Assembly: GCA_030267905.1 (NCBI GenBank)
Contig: BRXX01000030.1
Location: 1-64,000, forward strand
From: Triparma verrucosa
Taxonomy: Eukaryota; Sar; Bolidophyceae; Parmales; Triparmaceae
Direction: 5' to 3'
Length of the DNA stretch: 64,000 nucleotides
In this document: piece after piece, positions 1-8,740 of the stretch
Layout: each line of letters opens with the position of its first letter
Numbering within the stretch: the first letter of the stretch is position 1
Program-made: the position numbers and the translations under genes
Notes under the pieces: generated by a model
Seen by the model: the letters and a program-made list of their open reading frames with translations, nothing else
The model's database searches: none
What the model was told of the DNA's origin: nothing

Positions 1-66
1 ACCATAACCATAACCATAACCATAACCATAACCATAACCATAACCATAACCATAACCATAACCATA
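1..66. repeat. (ACCATA)11 telomere-variant array
   Basis: Eleven perfect copies of the hexamer ACCATA (CCATAA on a shifted register) open the window. They are followed by a degenerate stretch with CCCAACCCTAACAGGG around 76-92. The C-rich strand lies 5' to 3' from the left, as expected for the left end of a chromosome. The unit differs by one base from the CCCTAA telomere repeat seen at 63.0 kb. It could be a subtelomeric variant array or an interstitial relic; sequence to the left is not available. Confidence 0.85.
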
Positions 67-151
67 AACGAATAACCCCAACCCTAACAGGGCGTAGAAT
101 GAGCACATAAAAATAGAAAAAAAATGAAGAAAGAAGCTTACTTATATAATT

Positions 152-1549
152 TCAATTGATCGTAATAATTAAATCGTCCATCCTGAGGAGTGAAGCGCGA
201 GGAGCGAAGCTACGAGTTAGTTTAATGTAGCGGTCGTCGTTTCGCTTTTCGGACGCCTCACCTCGAAAGTCCCAGTTCTTCTTTATATTTTTAGGGTCTT
301 TTAGTAACCTTTTATTCACAGCCTTTCTCAACTCCCGCCATTCCAAAGTATACCCCTCACAATCTACAACATAATGCTCCCCCTTCGCCTCACATACAGC
401 GCAGACGTATTCCTCCTTTGGCTGTGTCGCCTCCCATCCGTAACACTTGACAAGCCAGTCCTTCTCCTTAACCGGCGGGGTGACACCGTGCCTGCAATTG
501 GCCGGGGAGGTACTTTGAACGATGACAAGCTCGATGACACGCTCTCCTGAATCTCGTAAAGCTTCGAGGTAAGAACGTGATCCAGTGCGCACGTTGGGGA
601 GTTGCGAGTGCTTGATGTTATTCATGGCCATTTTTCCGACATCGTCGGTGCAGATCCAAAAGGATGCGATCAACCACTCCGATAGGATGGTCTCCTTGAA
701 ATGTTTCACAAAGAAGTTGGACGAAGTGGCTGGAAATACGATCTTCTTGATATCCTTGTACTCCGTCAGCAGCTCTGGAATCTTGTTTGGGACCGATGAT
801 TTAATATCTGTGTCCAAGGACGATCCGGTCTTCTTCTCCACCCTCCCACAGACGTCCCAAAGAGCGTAACCGTTGTCGATCAAGTTCCTCTTCTTCTCGT
901 CGTAGATGGTGAGCTCGCGTTTGTAATTATAGGCCGTTGCGGCTATGTTCCAGAACGGATTCTTCCAGTTGCCGTAGTTCATCCCCTCAGTGCTGCCCCT
1001 CAAGAAGCACTCCTTCTCGACTTCGAGCTGCACAGTCTGAGCGCTTTTCTTAGACTTGCCCTTCGACTTCTTCGCCTTGGACTTCTTCGCCGTCCTCTCC
1101 TCGGCAGTTGCTTGACTCTCCTCACTAGGGAACGTTCCTAAGATAAGGGTATGCGCCCCGTGGCCGACGATTGCATCGAAGCTGTGCTCCGTGACGAGCT
1201 TTGTGCCCGTGACGAGCTTCTGTTTCTTGACAGGAGGAGTAGGAGGAGCTTCAACCTCGACGAGGCTCTCGACGAGGCTTCCCTCTTCTACCTCGCGCTT
1301 CACGGCGGCCGTTGTAGAGGATGTGGCTTCTTCAACGTTGCTAGGGATGACGTTATCTTGCTCTGTCTCTACAGTGGCTTTGGAGGGAGCTGGAGCCGGA
1401 AAGAAACGGGATGTATTCATTGATTTATTCACTAATATTCGACGATTCAAAGGTTTGCAATAGATAGATCGGTAGAGGACGAAACAGGAAACAATTTGTG
1501 AATTAAGGTAAGTGAATATGAATATTATGGCGGCTGCTGTGAGACGCAT
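152..1549 (-). CDS. Hypoxanthine/uracil-DNA glycosylase superfamily protein (HDG, family 6-like)
   Basis: This single-exon gene encodes 465 aa. The core resembles the HDG branch of the uracil-DNA glycosylase superfamily, base-excision repair enzymes that remove deaminated bases. Visible motifs are LILGTFPS near residue 136, GNWKNPFWNI near 192, GYALWDVCGRVE near 226, VPNKI near 253, IVFPATSS near 268 and the C-terminal QSTSPANCR near 346. These correspond to the family pattern of G-x-x-P, a K/R-N-x-F-W segment, A-L-W-D-V and S-T-S-P-A-N. A second in-frame Met at residue 44 (codon ending at 1420) begins MNTSRFFPAPAPS, which looks like the PCNA-contacting N terminus of some repair enzymes. That may be the nuclear start; the longer start adds a hydrophobic leader. 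A Lys/Ser-rich insert lies at about 152-170 and a Cys-containing tail near 382. The gene is divergent from its right neighbour. Confidence 0.75.
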   Translation of the reverse strand: MRLTAAAIIFIFTYLNSQIVSCFVLYRSIYCKPLNRRILVNKSMNTSRFFPAPAPSKATVETEQDNVIPSNVEEATSSTTAAVKREVEEGSLVESLVEVEAPPTPPVKKQKLVTGTKLVTEHSFDAIVGHGAHTLILGTFPSEESQATAEERTAKKSKAKKSKGKSKKSAQTVQLEVEKECFLRGSTEGMNYGNWKNPFWNIAATAYNYKRELTIYDEKKRNLIDNGYALWDVCGRVEKKTGSSLDTDIKSSVPNKIPELLTEYKDIKKIVFPATSSNFFVKHFKETILSEWLIASFWICTDDVGKMAMNNIKHSQLPNVRTGSRSYLEALRDSGERVIELVIVQSTSPANCRHGVTPPVKEKDWLVKCYGWEATQPKEEYVCAVCEAKGEHYVVDCEGYTLEWRELRKAVNKRLLKDPKNIKKNWDFRGEASEKRNDDRYIKLTRSFAPRASLLRMDDLIITIN

Positions 1550-1887
1550 TCCATCATATATATGCCAGAGATATTAAAGCAAAACTGAAAGGTGAATTAT
1601 TGTATACTTAGCGACACATTTCGAGAACCGTACATTAATCATGTCTGTTTGGTGCGATATAACGTTGAATAAGGTTCCGTAATATCTCTAAACAGACCGT
1701 AACAATGATTTAATTGATTATTTAATTGATGATTTAATCGATGATTAATTGATGATCGAGCCGTGTGTTTTCACCTCTACTGTTAGGGCTCTACTAACAG
1801 GTCGTCTTCATCCCTTTATTTCATCCCTTTACAGCGCTTACAGCAGCCTAAATAGCAGCATAACGTCACAGGTTATTAAATACGTCC
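1550..1887. other. Intergenic, divergent promoter region
   Basis: This 338-bp AT-rich spacer lies between two divergent genes. It contains repeated ATTTAATTGATGATT-like words around 1707-1755. I see no RNA gene or recognisable motif in it. Confidence 0.5.
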
Positions 1888-3487
1888 ATGATAAAGGAAA
1901 CAACAACTGTTTCAACAACTGTTGTCCTAAAGCATCCTTACAAGCATCCTTACAAGCATCCTTTCCTCACAGTAGTAGTATCCATCATCGTCCTTCTCAA
2001 CCTCAACATGTTTACTGTTAAAGCCTTCACAATCAACGCCCGTCGATCCCTCCATCAATCCCTCCATCAATCCCTCCATCAATCGACAATTTTATCCGCT
2101 TCGACTTCTCCTCTCTCCAGTGGCCTCGCCTCCACAAGCCTCCCCAGCGTGAATCTCTTTAAATCCGTCGTAAAGACTTTAAAAACCACGTATGACTTGA
2201 CGCAGCACGATTCACCGAACCCGGAGGAGATGAAATGGAAGACAGAAGGAGAGGTGAGGAACGAACCCATTACAGTACAGTACTACTGTATAGTACTACT
2301 GGAAATCTCACGACACTCTAACTTTATACATCTCTCTCTTCTAACAGTTCAGCGTCGACACCGCACCCCTCCATCCCATCGCCGACTTCACATTCCATGA
2401 TGATGGTGATGAATCCAGGTGAGAGTGTGGACGCCGTCTTGGCCGATACTTCACACTGCTGCATTATTCTAACGAAGTCGCTTCGCTTCTTGACTCGTCT
2501 TTCGCTCCTTAACTCGTCTTTCGCTCCTTGACTCGTCTTTCGCTCATCGCTCCCACAGTCCCCACCCCAACCCCCAAGACTTCCACCCTCTCACCGTTCC
2601 CATCTGCACTCAAAACGACGGCCGCTCCCTCGGCCTCCTCTTCGATCCCGAGTCCCTCAACTCCCCCCCGAAGCTCTGCATAACGAAGCCCTCCGGTGGC
2701 GTCCTCCTCCTCGCGGACACCCTCGACTCCTACACCCTCCGCATCCTGACCTACCATGACCTCCACTCTCCAGACTCACCCGCCCTCGCCTCCTCCCTCT
2801 CCCTCTACAACTCCCACTCCCCCACCCCCTACACCCCCGGTGAGATCCAAAAACTGTCTAAATACGGTCACTCTAAATACTCTGCCCTCCGCGTCGGTCC
2901 CTTCCGCGACATCTACGACCTCCTCTCAATCGAAAAGTACCTCAAAGGTTCAACTGAACTGGATGTTTTGAGTTCCGCTGAAGTGAATAACGGTAAATTC
3001 GGTTGCGGTTCTAATTTTATATTCTACTCGCGTCTACTCAAGAAGATGAAGAACAGGGACGACGAGGCGAGGGACGCAGCAAGGAACGTCATCAAGTGTA
3101 ACCTAGGGGTCGCGAGTCTGAGCGTTGATTATTTGGAGGATTTTGAGGACGTTGAGAGGGTGAGTTTGAAAATGAGGGGGGGTTTGAAAGGATTGGGGGC
3201 GAGACATTTTTCACAACAAACACCACACGTTCTGACCAAACCGTATACCCTAACAGCTGGCGGGGATCGACGTGTCGCTTGAAGATTTCTATTACAAGGT
3301 GAAGAAAAGTGAGAAGGAACAGGCGAACGACAGCGACGAGCAGACGCCTAGGGACAGGGCCATCGAGGCCGGGAGGGAACTGCTGGACGAGGTGGCTTTC
3401 AAGGGGGGAGACTGGAGTTCGTGCAGGGACGATTTGAGGAGGATTTATAAGGAGGGAGGAATGAATGCCGTGGTGGAATTTATTTAA
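1888..3487 (+). CDS. Plastid-targeted protein of unknown function
   Basis: Four exons join in frame: 1888-2253, 2348-2418, 2559-3159 and 3257-3487, giving about 422 aa. All introns start GTGAG or GTGAGA/GTGAGT and end in CAG, two of them in CTAACAG. The N terminus has a hydrophobic signal (about residues 26-42) followed by VKAFTINARR. This places a Phe just after a likely Ala cleavage site, the known secondary-plastid import signature. The leader contains two amplified minisatellites, coding KHPY-like repeats (three) and SLHQ repeats (three). The mature part is mixed alpha/beta with GRSLGLLFDPES and FGCGSNFIFYSRLLKK, and a charged helical C terminus. I do not recognise the family. It ends 25 bp from the convergent neighbour's stop. 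Confidence 0.7.
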
Positions 3488-3512
3488 ACGTAATTCTTTT
3501 ACTTTTACAAAT

Positions 3513-4712
3513 TTAAAGACTGTTGATTGCGCTGCCGCTGGAATCGAAGCTGAACGCGTCGGAGTTTGTGCTCGTTACGGTGGAGGAGGAGGCGTGGGGT
3601 CGGGTTGAGGGACGACAGATGAGAGGTTTCAGAACGTATTGGCAGATTACTACGGAGACAAGGATCCACAAGTTCCAGAACATTATGTCAAATAGTGTAG
3701 ATAGGAAATCGCCACCCTTAATTTCTGCTCCGTCGTCGTCAGTCAAGGCAAACATCAACAATGCCTCCAATGAGAGCGTTGAAAATAGAGTGAACTGCAG
3801 CAATTCGACCATGCCCATTCTGAGCTTCATTACGTTGCCCCAAGTCAGAACTCTATCCCTGGGTAACAGGGGAGGGATAACGTAAGTCAACAACCAACTT
3901 ATGAATAAGAAGTGTGTAACATATAAGGCGGGCAAAGTTGGATTCTCGCACTGCTCAAAGTAGTAATCGTTAAAGTCCCCGTCTACTTCAGAATCGTACT
4001 TCATGAGGCAGCGGAGTGTAGAAACGCCGATGTACAGCACGGAGCTGAGAACGCCAGGGAGGGACTTGAACAGCGTCGTGACAGCCACTCCGATCTTGCG
4101 GTCAGAGAGCTTCGAGTACAGTTTGGCGAAGCCAAAGTTGCCGACCACAAATATCGCCAAATAGATTAGCACCCCTATCAGTCCATCCATATCTTTCCAG
4201 GCGATTGCACAAATAAAACGACTCAATGATGGTAGCAGCGAGCACAGTCCAATGAACAGCTTCTCCCTCTTCCTCCCGTAATTTTTTGGATTCCCCAAAG
4301 CGGCCGCTACACAACAAGTCCAAGAAAAGGCCATAACCACATCACCTACATGCCACAACTGTTCTTCACCCTTCAAAATCCCCGCCAAATTCAGCCCAGG
4401 TTCTAGCAACCCGCCCGCAAAAAGCACTCCTCTCCAACTCTTTGCAAAATCCCCAGTCTGAACCTGAACATCCCCAGACGGTCTCTGGACTGGAGTACCC
4501 CCTGCCTGCGACTCCGCATTGCTCTCCTTCAGGCGGCTAACCTCCCCCTCCAACTCCTCGATCCTCCCCGCCTGCTCTACGACCTTCCCCTTGACTTCCT
4601 TCAGCGCAGATATCTCCTTGTCTTGGAGCTCGAGCCGTCCCAGGACAGTTATGAGGGTTTCTTGACATTTCAACAACTGTTCAGCAGTCGTTGTCGATTC
4701 GGAGGACGTCAT
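3513..4712 (-). CDS. Multi-pass membrane protein with N-terminal coiled coil
   Basis: This intron-free gene encodes 399 aa. Residues about 10-65 form a Leu/Glu/Lys heptad coiled coil (LGRLELQDKEISALKEVKGK region). They are followed by roughly seven hydrophobic segments, for example FIGLCSLLPSLSRFICAIAW, LIGVLIYLAIFVVGNFGFA, ALYVTHFLFISWLL and FWNLWILVSVVICQYVL. The C terminus is Ser/Thr-rich and hydrophilic (about 365-399). There is no signal peptide, so the coiled coil is probably cytosolic. No family is recognised; a lineage-specific membrane protein is possible. It is convergent with the plastid protein gene and divergent from the finger-array gene. Confidence 0.65.
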   Translation of the reverse strand: MTSSESTTTAEQLLKCQETLITVLGRLELQDKEISALKEVKGKVVEQAGRIEELEGEVSRLKESNAESQAGGTPVQRPSGDVQVQTGDFAKSWRGVLFAGGLLEPGLNLAGILKGEEQLWHVGDVVMAFSWTCCVAAALGNPKNYGRKREKLFIGLCSLLPSLSRFICAIAWKDMDGLIGVLIYLAIFVVGNFGFAKLYSKLSDRKIGVAVTTLFKSLPGVLSSVLYIGVSTLRCLMKYDSEVDGDFNDYYFEQCENPTLPALYVTHFLFISWLLTYVIPPLLPRDRVLTWGNVMKLRMGMVELLQFTLFSTLSLEALLMFALTDDDGAEIKGGDFLSTLFDIMFWNLWILVSVVICQYVLKPLICRPSTRPHASSSTVTSTNSDAFSFDSSGSAINSL

Positions 4713-4906
4713 GTTAGAAAGTATGGGTGTTATTCTCTTACACTTATATTTTTAAAGGAAATAGGCGATAAATAATAAATCAACAGGACCAATCCATCCA
4801 ATTTCGAAGAGCCAAAAAAAAATTAACATTTCTCATCGTTTTATGATTCATAGCATTTTCGGCTTAATTTACTCCTTGTTGACTGGTCGACTGGTTCACG
4901 TAACAT

Positions 4907-5770
4907 ATGAGCGGGAATGACTCTGTAAGCTTAAGCCAGCTCGCCCCTGGGTCGAATGTTGATTCGAGTCCAGGAGGTGGAGGTGCGGTGGATACTCTCA
5001 ACAATGGGAAAGTTGTGAGTGGGGCGGTGTATCGGAATCTTTTGTTCAGAAATGATGATGCGAACGCCACTCCTATGACGGCGTACGGGGACGAGTCGAC
5101 AATTGCAACGGATAGTACTGAGGACGATTTGGATGATGGTTCAGTTATTTTTGCAGGTGGAGGTGGTGCAAAAGGAGGTTTGGGGAGGGATGAAGGGGGC
5201 AAGGTTATCAGGACGTGCGGGCTAGCGGGGTGTCAATATAAGACTGGTCACAGGACTAGTATGAAGAATCACAAAGCCGCGAAGCATGGGATCGATGTGA
5301 TCTGGTTTTCTTGCGATCAAGACGGCTGCGCCTACAAGGCAAAGGTAGCTGGCAGCCTCAAAAGACACAAACAGAACGTCCATGATATTGACGTTCGATG
5401 GCACCGCTGCGATCAAGACGGCTGCGGCTACAAGGCAAAGCGAGCAGGCACCCTCAAACTACACAAACAGCACGTTCATGATATTGGCGTTCAATGGCAC
5501 CACTGTGATCAAGACGGCTGCGACTACAAGGCAAAGGCAAGAGAAAACCTCAAACGACACAAACAGATTGTTCATGATATTAATGTTCGATGGCACTACT
5601 GCGATCAAGATGGCTGCGACTTCAAGGCAAAGGAAGCAGGCCACCTCAAACAACACAAACAGCATTTTCATGATATTGACGTTCAATGGCACGGGTGCGA
5701 TCAAGATGGATGCGACTACAAGGCAAAGCAAACATGGATGATCAAACGACACAAGGCAGATGGTTCATGA
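4907..5770 (+). CDS. C2H2 zinc-finger array protein, family copy 1 (5' frame)
   Basis: This ORF of 287 aa starts MSGNDSVSLSQLAPGS. It has a disordered acidic N terminus (about residues 1-98, including DDLDDGSVIFAGG) and then C2H2-like fingers of the form C-x4-C-x12-H-x4-H. From the second finger they repeat every 32 aa (96 bp at DNA level, for example gatcaa words at 5315 and 5411). The consensus finger core is CDQDGCDYKAK with linker DIDVQWH. The frame is lost at about 5755, where an extra base in ACACAAGGCAG (other units read ACACAAACAG) leads to a stop at 5768-5770, just before the last His of finger 6. Fingers 7-10 continue in another frame. Related copies lie at 26197 and 51482. Nucleic-acid binding is likely from the fold; the biological role is unknown. 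Confidence 0.7.
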   Translation: MSGNDSVSLSQLAPGSNVDSSPGGGGAVDTLNNGKVVSGAVYRNLLFRNDDANATPMTAYGDESTIATDSTEDDLDDGSVIFAGGGGAKGGLGRDEGGKVIRTCGLAGCQYKTGHRTSMKNHKAAKHGIDVIWFSCDQDGCAYKAKVAGSLKRHKQNVHDIDVRWHRCDQDGCGYKAKRAGTLKLHKQHVHDIGVQWHHCDQDGCDYKAKARENLKRHKQIVHDINVRWHYCDQDGCDFKAKEAGHLKQHKQHFHDIDVQWHGCDQDGCDYKAKQTWMIKRHKADGS

Positions 5771-6143
5771 TATTGACGTTCATTGGCACCACTGCGATCA
5801 AGACGGCTGCGACTATAAGGCAAAGGAAGCAGGCCACCTCAAAGTACACAAACGAGATGTTCATGATATTGACGTTCAATGGCACCGCTGTGATCAAGAA
5901 GGGTGCGACTATAAGGCAAAGCATGCAAGCCACATCAAACAACACAAACAGATGGTTCATGATATTGACGTTCAATGGCACCACTGCAATCAAGACGGCT
6001 GCGACTACAAGGCAAAGCAAGCAGGCAACCTCAAACTACACAAAGCAAATATTCATGATATTGACGTTCAATGGCACCACTGCAATCAAGACGGCTGCGA
6101 CTACAAGGCAAAGCAAGCAGGCCACCTCAAAAGACACAAATAG
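5760..6143 (+). CDS. C2H2 finger array, copy 1 (3' out-of-frame fingers)
   Basis: This continuation of the same 96-bp repeat array lies in a different reading frame and encodes four more fingers (127 aa, starting MVHDIDVHWH). Finger cores are CDQDGC, CDQEGC and twice CNQDGC; the last unit ends LKRHK and stop. It is most simply the 3' part of the gene at 4907, separated by a one-base insertion near 5755. It could be a sequencing or assembly error in a repeat array, a recent inactivating mutation, or a separate ORF starting at the in-frame ATG. The finger sequence is intact, so any break must be recent. Confidence 0.55.
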   Translation: MVHDIDVHWHHCDQDGCDYKAKEAGHLKVHKRDVHDIDVQWHRCDQEGCDYKAKHASHIKQHKQMVHDIDVQWHHCNQDGCDYKAKQAGNLKLHKANIHDIDVQWHHCNQDGCDYKAKQAGHLKRHK

Positions 6144-6303
6144 GCGATTCATGATTAAGCACCAATGAAAAAACATAAAACAAATCCCCCCCACGAATTT
6201 AATCCAACAAATGCTAAATTTCGGTCACATACATAGAATACAGGCCAATCCCAAAATTAACAAAAAAAATTCAATATCAAACAATTTCAGTTTTTATTTC
6301 TTT

Positions 6304-8288
6304 TTAAAGCAGATCGTCCTTCCCCCTGATGTGCGCAATCTGCTCGAACAACGGGCACTTGTCCAAATCGGGCCCGACGCAGCTGATGCTGGGAGGCTTG
6401 CTCATCCCCTTCTGGACTATGCGCCTCAGGTCGTCCTTGGTGACGGCGTCGATCTTTTCGCAGATGACGGCCGGGTCAAGGCGCTCCCCGTAGGTCTGAA
6501 ATTGGCGCACGAGGTCCTCCGCCAGGATCTGCCGGGACTCGAGCTGTAAAAAAACAAGAAACAAGTTGGGTTAGACACTAGCGTTAGACACTAGCGTTAG
6601 ACACTCTTGTAGTTTCAAATCTCCTCTCACCTGCGTCAGGACGTTGCACCTGAGCATGTTCTTGGCCCGCGAAAGCTCTTCGTCGGTAACGTTTTGGTAG
6701 CTGAGCTTGGCGAACTGCTCTAATATCTGGAAGGTGAGGTTTTGGCTCATGGAGGGCACCGAGGCTGTGTACGATGTTAGCAAACCTATACTCCTATCGA
6801 TAGTTGAATTGCGTGCGCTCTCACCTCCAGAAATTCCGATGATCCCCGCGTCGTTGTGAAGCATGATGAAGGCCTCTGCGGCTTCCGCCCAGTAGCACCT
6901 GTTCAGCACCTCCCTGTAGAGGCGAGAGTACATTCCCTTCCCTGGCCCGCCGGCCGAGAAGCTGTCCCCTCCCCCCAGCAGCGTCTGAAGGACGCAGATG
7001 GCGACCATGTCGTCGTCGTGCCACCCTCCGACTTCGAACGCGACCGCGACTCTAGTCAGCCCGTCGATGCTGCGACGAAAGAAAAAACTGGTTAGAATTT
7101 GTGTGGCAGCTTCTCTTTCTTCGCTCGTCGCTTCAAACAAAATGCGCTCACCTATTCTGCTCTTGAAGCCTGAACTCCCCCCCAACGTACTCCGACTTTG
7201 CGCACTCCACCGGCCCTCCCTCCTTGACATCCTTGAAGTGCTCCCCTACCAGGTCGACGAGCTTGGCGTGCTCTATCCCCGCCCCCCCGATGAACATGTT
7301 GCCCCTGGTGAAGAACTTCTCCCTGCTCGCATCGTGTGAGAATCAAGATGACGATTGACGCTCGCTGTCACTCCACCCCCTGCCCTTTCCCCCTCTCACC
7401 TCCATTCCCTGATCCTGGCCCCTGTGATTTGGCTGACTTGACGCTCGTCCCCTACGAAGTGGGTGTTCCCGAGCGGGCTCGACCCGTAAGCCGCGCCCAT
7501 AATGCCCTCCTTGAGCCTATCCTGCCCCATCATCTCTGTATTAATCCATCCCATAATGTCCTTGCACTCTTCGACCTCCTCGTCAGAGTACACTCCGTCG
7601 AGCAGGCAGTTCTTCCACAGCTTGAAGGCAGGGTCGAGGTTGTCACGAAGGCAGTCCACTGACATTGTGTAGTTGTCCCTGGAGGAGAGAGCGAATATCT
7701 GCGGCCGAGCGACGAATGAATTAGAATGTGCAATCATATATATATGATATAATATCACGTAAAAGTTCTCCTTACCTGCGAACCAAGGCTGTCCAACCTC
7801 TCGACAATCTCAGTGCTTCCCATCTCCTGGTTCCCCTTCAAACACATTAGCTCCATCGCCTGGTTGATACCCCTCGTCCCCTCCCCCTCCCACTTACTCC
7901 CCGCCCCAACGCACACTCCGATAGTACTCATCCCCCCAGACTTTTCTAGGGACCCGACCTTAATCCCGTCTACGTCTGTAATTTGCACCTCCGTCAGCTC
8001 ATTGTTACCCTTGTGATCAATCTTGAACAGGGGCTCAAGAGTAATCGCGGGAAGGCTCACGCTCGTCGAGGGCGGAGGAAGCATGTCGCCCTTCTCGCGG
8101 TGCGTTTCACGCGTGCTGCCTGCATTAACGCTGTGCTCTGTTATTTGAGGCGATGAGGTTCTATTCGGGTAGATCAACTCGTTTCCCGTCTTGCGGCTGA
8201 AGCAGCGACGAGATGATTGGAACGATGATGCTGTTACGGTGGCGACTCTGCTTCCTAGTGCGCTTCCTAGTCTAGTAATACTAAGCAT
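6304..8288 (-). CDS. PMPCA: Mitochondrial processing peptidase alpha subunit
   Basis: Five exons join in frame (8288-7776, 7698-7400, 7322-7152, 7069-6631, 6543-6304), giving about 553 aa. This M16-family protein pairs with beta-MPP in the mitochondrial matrix and recognises presequences. The diagnostic glycine-rich substrate-binding loop LLGGGGDSFSAGGPGKGMYS-like segment is present (here LLGGGDSFSAGGPGKGMYS, exon 4). It is followed by RLYREVLNR. The Zn-binding HxxEH of the beta subunit is absent, as normal for alpha. The N terminus is rich in Arg, Ser and Ala (MLSITRLGSALGSRVATV), which suits a mitochondrial presequence. Intron 4 carries tandem GTTAGACACTAGC words. The start codon is followed by a 452-bp divergent promoter shared with the next gene. 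Confidence 0.92.
6566..6604. repeat. Short tandem repeat in MPP-alpha intron 4
   Basis: The word GTTAGACACTAGC is repeated in tandem (about 15-bp unit, 2.5 copies). On the coding strand this multiplies the CTAAC branch-point-like motif. Confidence 0.7.
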
Positions 8289-8740
8289 CCTCTCCTCTTG
8301 TGTGCTCTTCTTTCTGTCCTGTACTGTGTCCTGTCCTGTACTGTGTCCTGTGTGCGTCTGTGTACGTCTGTGTGCGTCTGTGACTTCTATTCTAACCCTA
8401 TCTGTAGTATACGTCGATTAACGTAAGTGTGTGTGTGTGTGTGTGTCAGAGGGGCCATAAATGGTCTATAAAATGGTTCATAAAAAGGGTTTGGGCCTCA
8501 CGCCCATGAACCATTGCGTTGTCGTTCTGCAAAACCTCATTTAAAACTCTAATATAACAACGAATCAACTAAATAATACTCGTAACAAGCGACAACATAA
8601 TAAATGTACCCCAATCGACAACCCGCACTTCGAAACTTTCGTCCTTACCTTTTTTTGCTTCCCCAGCAAAAATATCAAATCCAGCATTTCGCATCCTCTC
8701 CTTGCCATCCCCCCCCACTTAACCACTCTCCGCAAACAAC
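8289..8740. other. Divergent intergenic region
   Basis: This 452-bp spacer separates the MPP-alpha and DPF/PDZ/PH genes. It contains CTGTCCTGTACTGTGTC-type short repeats near 8314-8352 and a (GT)n microsatellite at about 8421-8446. No RNA gene is visible. It presumably holds both promoters. Confidence 0.5.

Noticed and set aside
5222..6020. Minus-strand ORFs through the finger array coding hydrophobic repeats that look like membrane helices
   Set aside because: They are antisense by-products of the 96-bp finger repeat; they break at different places and have no independent start or family.
5310..6140. Regular ~96-bp spacing resembling a CRISPR array
   Set aside because: Repeats are coding, contiguous and variable inside each unit, with no unique spacers; the host is a eukaryote.
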